Source of the DNA: Nitrospirales bacterium | GTDB taxonomy: Bacteria; Nitrospirota; Thermodesulfovibrionia; Thermodesulfovibrionales; Dissulfurispiraceae | Assembly (NCBI GenBank): GCA_020846375.1 | Contig: JADLDZ010000077.1 | Coordinates: 1-6,237, forward strand | DNA: 6,237 bases | Reading direction: 5' to 3' | The notes under the pieces: model-generated | Told to the model about the DNA's origin: nothing | What the model saw: only the letters and a program-made list of their open reading frames with translations | Databases searched by the model: none | Shown here: one piece after another, positions 5,219 to 6,237 of the stretch | Numbering within the stretch: position 1 is the first letter of the stretch | Layout of the letters: every line of letters starts with the position of its first letter | Made by a program: the position numbers and the translations under genes

Positions 5219-5698
5219 ATGAGAAAACTTCTCTGCTTTTCTTTTTATACGGTGCTGCTCTGTTCCGTAGCCGGCTGCCTCTTCGACAGGCCGACTGCCA
5301 CTCAGGAGACGATATCGCACGGGGAGTCTTCCGGACATCCCGCTCCCGCGGCGGGAAAACGGGAGACGGTGACCTCTTCCTTTATCGTCGAGCGGCCCGA
5401 TGCGATAAGCGACGAAGAGTTGATGAGAATGCGGGCCTCCTATACCGGTTCCGAGATGACACTGAATGAGGCGAAAACGATGCTTGCACTGCATGCGGGC
5501 CGGAAGAAAATGCCGGAAAACGTGCAAGAGACGATGCTTCAGGCACTGGACAGCCTGGCACGGCATATACCGGTGAAGGAGGCATACAAGCTGGTAGCCC
5601 TCCGGTTCAGGCTTTCTGACCTGAACGAATTCAAAAAAAACGGCAGCTCCGACTACGAGAGGAGTATCGGCCTCGACGGCAGGACGGTCTTCCGATGA
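5219..5698 (+). CDS. small predicted lipoprotein of unknown function
   Basis: I do not recognise this family. The 159-residue product starts MRKLLCFSFYTVLL, a short positive-then-hydrophobic signal, and has the perfect lipobox V-A-G-C with the lipidated Cys at residue 20. Residue +2 is Leu rather than Asp, which under E. coli sorting rules would favour the outer membrane. After the Cys comes a polar, Pro/Ser/Thr/Gly-rich linker (about 21-55), then a charged, mostly helical domain (about 60-145) with SDEELMRMRASY and ALDSLARHIPVKEAYKLVALRF. No enzymatic motif is visible. The ATG at 5219 is chosen because AAGGAAG lies just upstream and it places the signal at the N-terminus; a GTG at 5177 would add 14 residues before the signal. 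It starts 46 nt after rnhB and ends 55 nt before dcd, so it is likely co-transcribed with them, although its topic is unrelated. A run of eight A occurs at 5633-5640 near the C-terminus. Confidence 0.8.
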   Translation: MRKLLCFSFYTVLLCSVAGCLFDRPTATQETISHGESSGHPAPAAGKRETVTSSFIVERPDAISDEELMRMRASYTGSEMTLNEAKTMLALHAGRKKMPENVQETMLQALDSLARHIPVKEAYKLVALRFRLSDLNEFKKNGSSDYERSIGLDGRTVFR

Positions 5699-5713
5699 GG
5701 TGACGGCTGCAGG

Positions 5714-5738
5714 AACCGGGTTATTGAATCAATCGGTT
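5714..5738. repeat. short imperfect dyad upstream of dcd
   Basis: AACCG (5714-5718) and CGGTT (5734-5738) flank an inner perfect palindrome, ATTGA-A-TCAAT (5723-5733), with four unpaired bases (GGTT) on the left side only. It lies in the 55-nt gap between the lipoprotein gene and dcd, just before the dcd ribosome site. It could be a protein-binding site or chance; no promoter hexamers fit around it. Confidence 0.25.
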
Positions 5739-5753
5739 ATCGGGAGAATCTCT

Positions 5754-6237
5754 ATGGTCAAGAACGACAGATGGATACGGGAGATGGCGCAAAAGGGCAT
5801 GATTGAGCCTTTCAATAAAAGCCAGGTCCGCAAAGGGGTTATCTCCTATGGGGTCAGCTCCTACGGGTACGATATGCGCGTGGGAGACGATTTCAAGATC
5901 TTCACCAACATCAACAGCACGGTTGTCGATCCGAAGCGGTTCGACCCGAAGAGCTTTGTAGACTTCAAGGGAGATGTCTGCATCATCCCCCCCAACTCCT
6001 TCGCCCTGGCCGGCTCCCTCGAGTATTTCAAAATCCCGCGGGAGGTGCTGGTGATCTGTCTCGGCAAGTCCACCTATGCGCGGTGCGGTCTTGTGGTGAA
6101 TGTTACCCCCCTTGAGCCTGAGTGGGAGGGTCATGTTACCATCGAGATTTCCAATACCACCCCTCTTCCTGCAAAGATATACGCCCGGGAGGGGATCGCA
6201 CAGCTGCTCTTCCTTCAGGCGGCGGAAACCTGTGAGA
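5754..6237 (+). CDS. dcd: dCTP deaminase (partial, 3' end outside window)
   Basis: Dcd deaminates dCTP to dUTP, supplying dUMP for thymidylate synthesis; some relatives are bifunctional and also release pyrophosphate to give dUMP. The visible 161 residues cover most of a family protein of about 185-190. N-terminal MIEPFNKSQV and SYGVSSYGYDMRVG (31-44) are typical. The phosphate-binding segment GKSTYARCG (104-112) keeps Lys105, Ser106, Thr107 and Arg110, matching GRSSLARLG of E. coli. The presumed general base is Glu131 in VTIEISN, equivalent to E. coli Glu138. EGIAQLLF (146-153) begins the final strands, and the last complete codon is GAG at 6234-6236. The ATG at 5754 has GGGAGA at 5742-5747. 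Whether it is mono- or bifunctional cannot be decided from what is visible. The short gap upstream suggests it shares a transcript with the lipoprotein gene. Confidence 0.95.
   Translation, partial: MVKNDRWIREMAQKGMIEPFNKSQVRKGVISYGVSSYGYDMRVGDDFKIFTNINSTVVDPKRFDPKSFVDFKGDVCIIPPNSFALAGSLEYFKIPREVLVICLGKSTYARCGLVVNVTPLEPEWEGHVTIEISNTTPLPAKIYAREGIAQLLFLQAAETCE

Noticed and set aside
4526..5566. Long 346-codon minus-strand open frame opposite rnhB and the lipoprotein gene
   Set aside because: It is a shadow of rnhB, whose catalytic residues are all intact; the translation shows no coherent domain.

Overview
The window is a compact housekeeping segment of a bacterial chromosome. Every convincing gene is on the + strand. 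In order they are: an acidic coiled-coil protein of unknown function, trxA, ffh, rpsP, a single-KH-domain protein (khpA/UPF0109), trmD, rplS, rnhB, a small predicted lipoprotein, and the first 161 codons of dcd, which runs off the right edge. The sequence is GC-rich. The lipoprotein signal with a textbook lipobox suggests a diderm (Gram-negative) bacterium. The arrangement ffh-rpsP-KH-trmD-rplS-rnhB recalls deltaproteobacteria-like or Nitrospirota-like lineages, but that placement is only an inference from gene order and protein style.

Region by region: positions 1-661 hold the coiled-coil gene, whose true N-terminus may lie left of the window. Positions 662-840 are intergenic and carry the best promoter here, TTGACA-18-TATAAT, directly preceded by three TATCC/GGATA half-sites. 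It drives trxA (841-1173). A moderate terminator-like hairpin follows trxA. ffh (1349-2671) encodes the SRP GTPase. Next, rpsP starts at a TTG behind a near-perfect Shine-Dalgarno and is followed by khpA. A perfect 12-bp-stem hairpin then separates khpA from trmD, at the place where rimM is commonly found. trmD overlaps rplS by 23 nt; rnhB, the lipoprotein gene and dcd follow closely.

The genes form a familiar theme. Ffh handles co-translational targeting, bS16 and bL19 are ribosomal proteins, TrmD makes m1G37 in tRNA, KhpA binds RNA, RNase HII removes ribonucleotides from DNA, and Dcd feeds dUMP/dTTP synthesis. I found no RNA gene, mobile element, CRISPR array or evidence for an undescribed multi-gene system. 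The points worth a second look are the missing rimM with a strong hairpin in its place, a Glu at the position of the proposed TrmD catalytic Asp, the possible operator next to the trxA promoter, and the unrecognised lipoprotein inserted before dcd.
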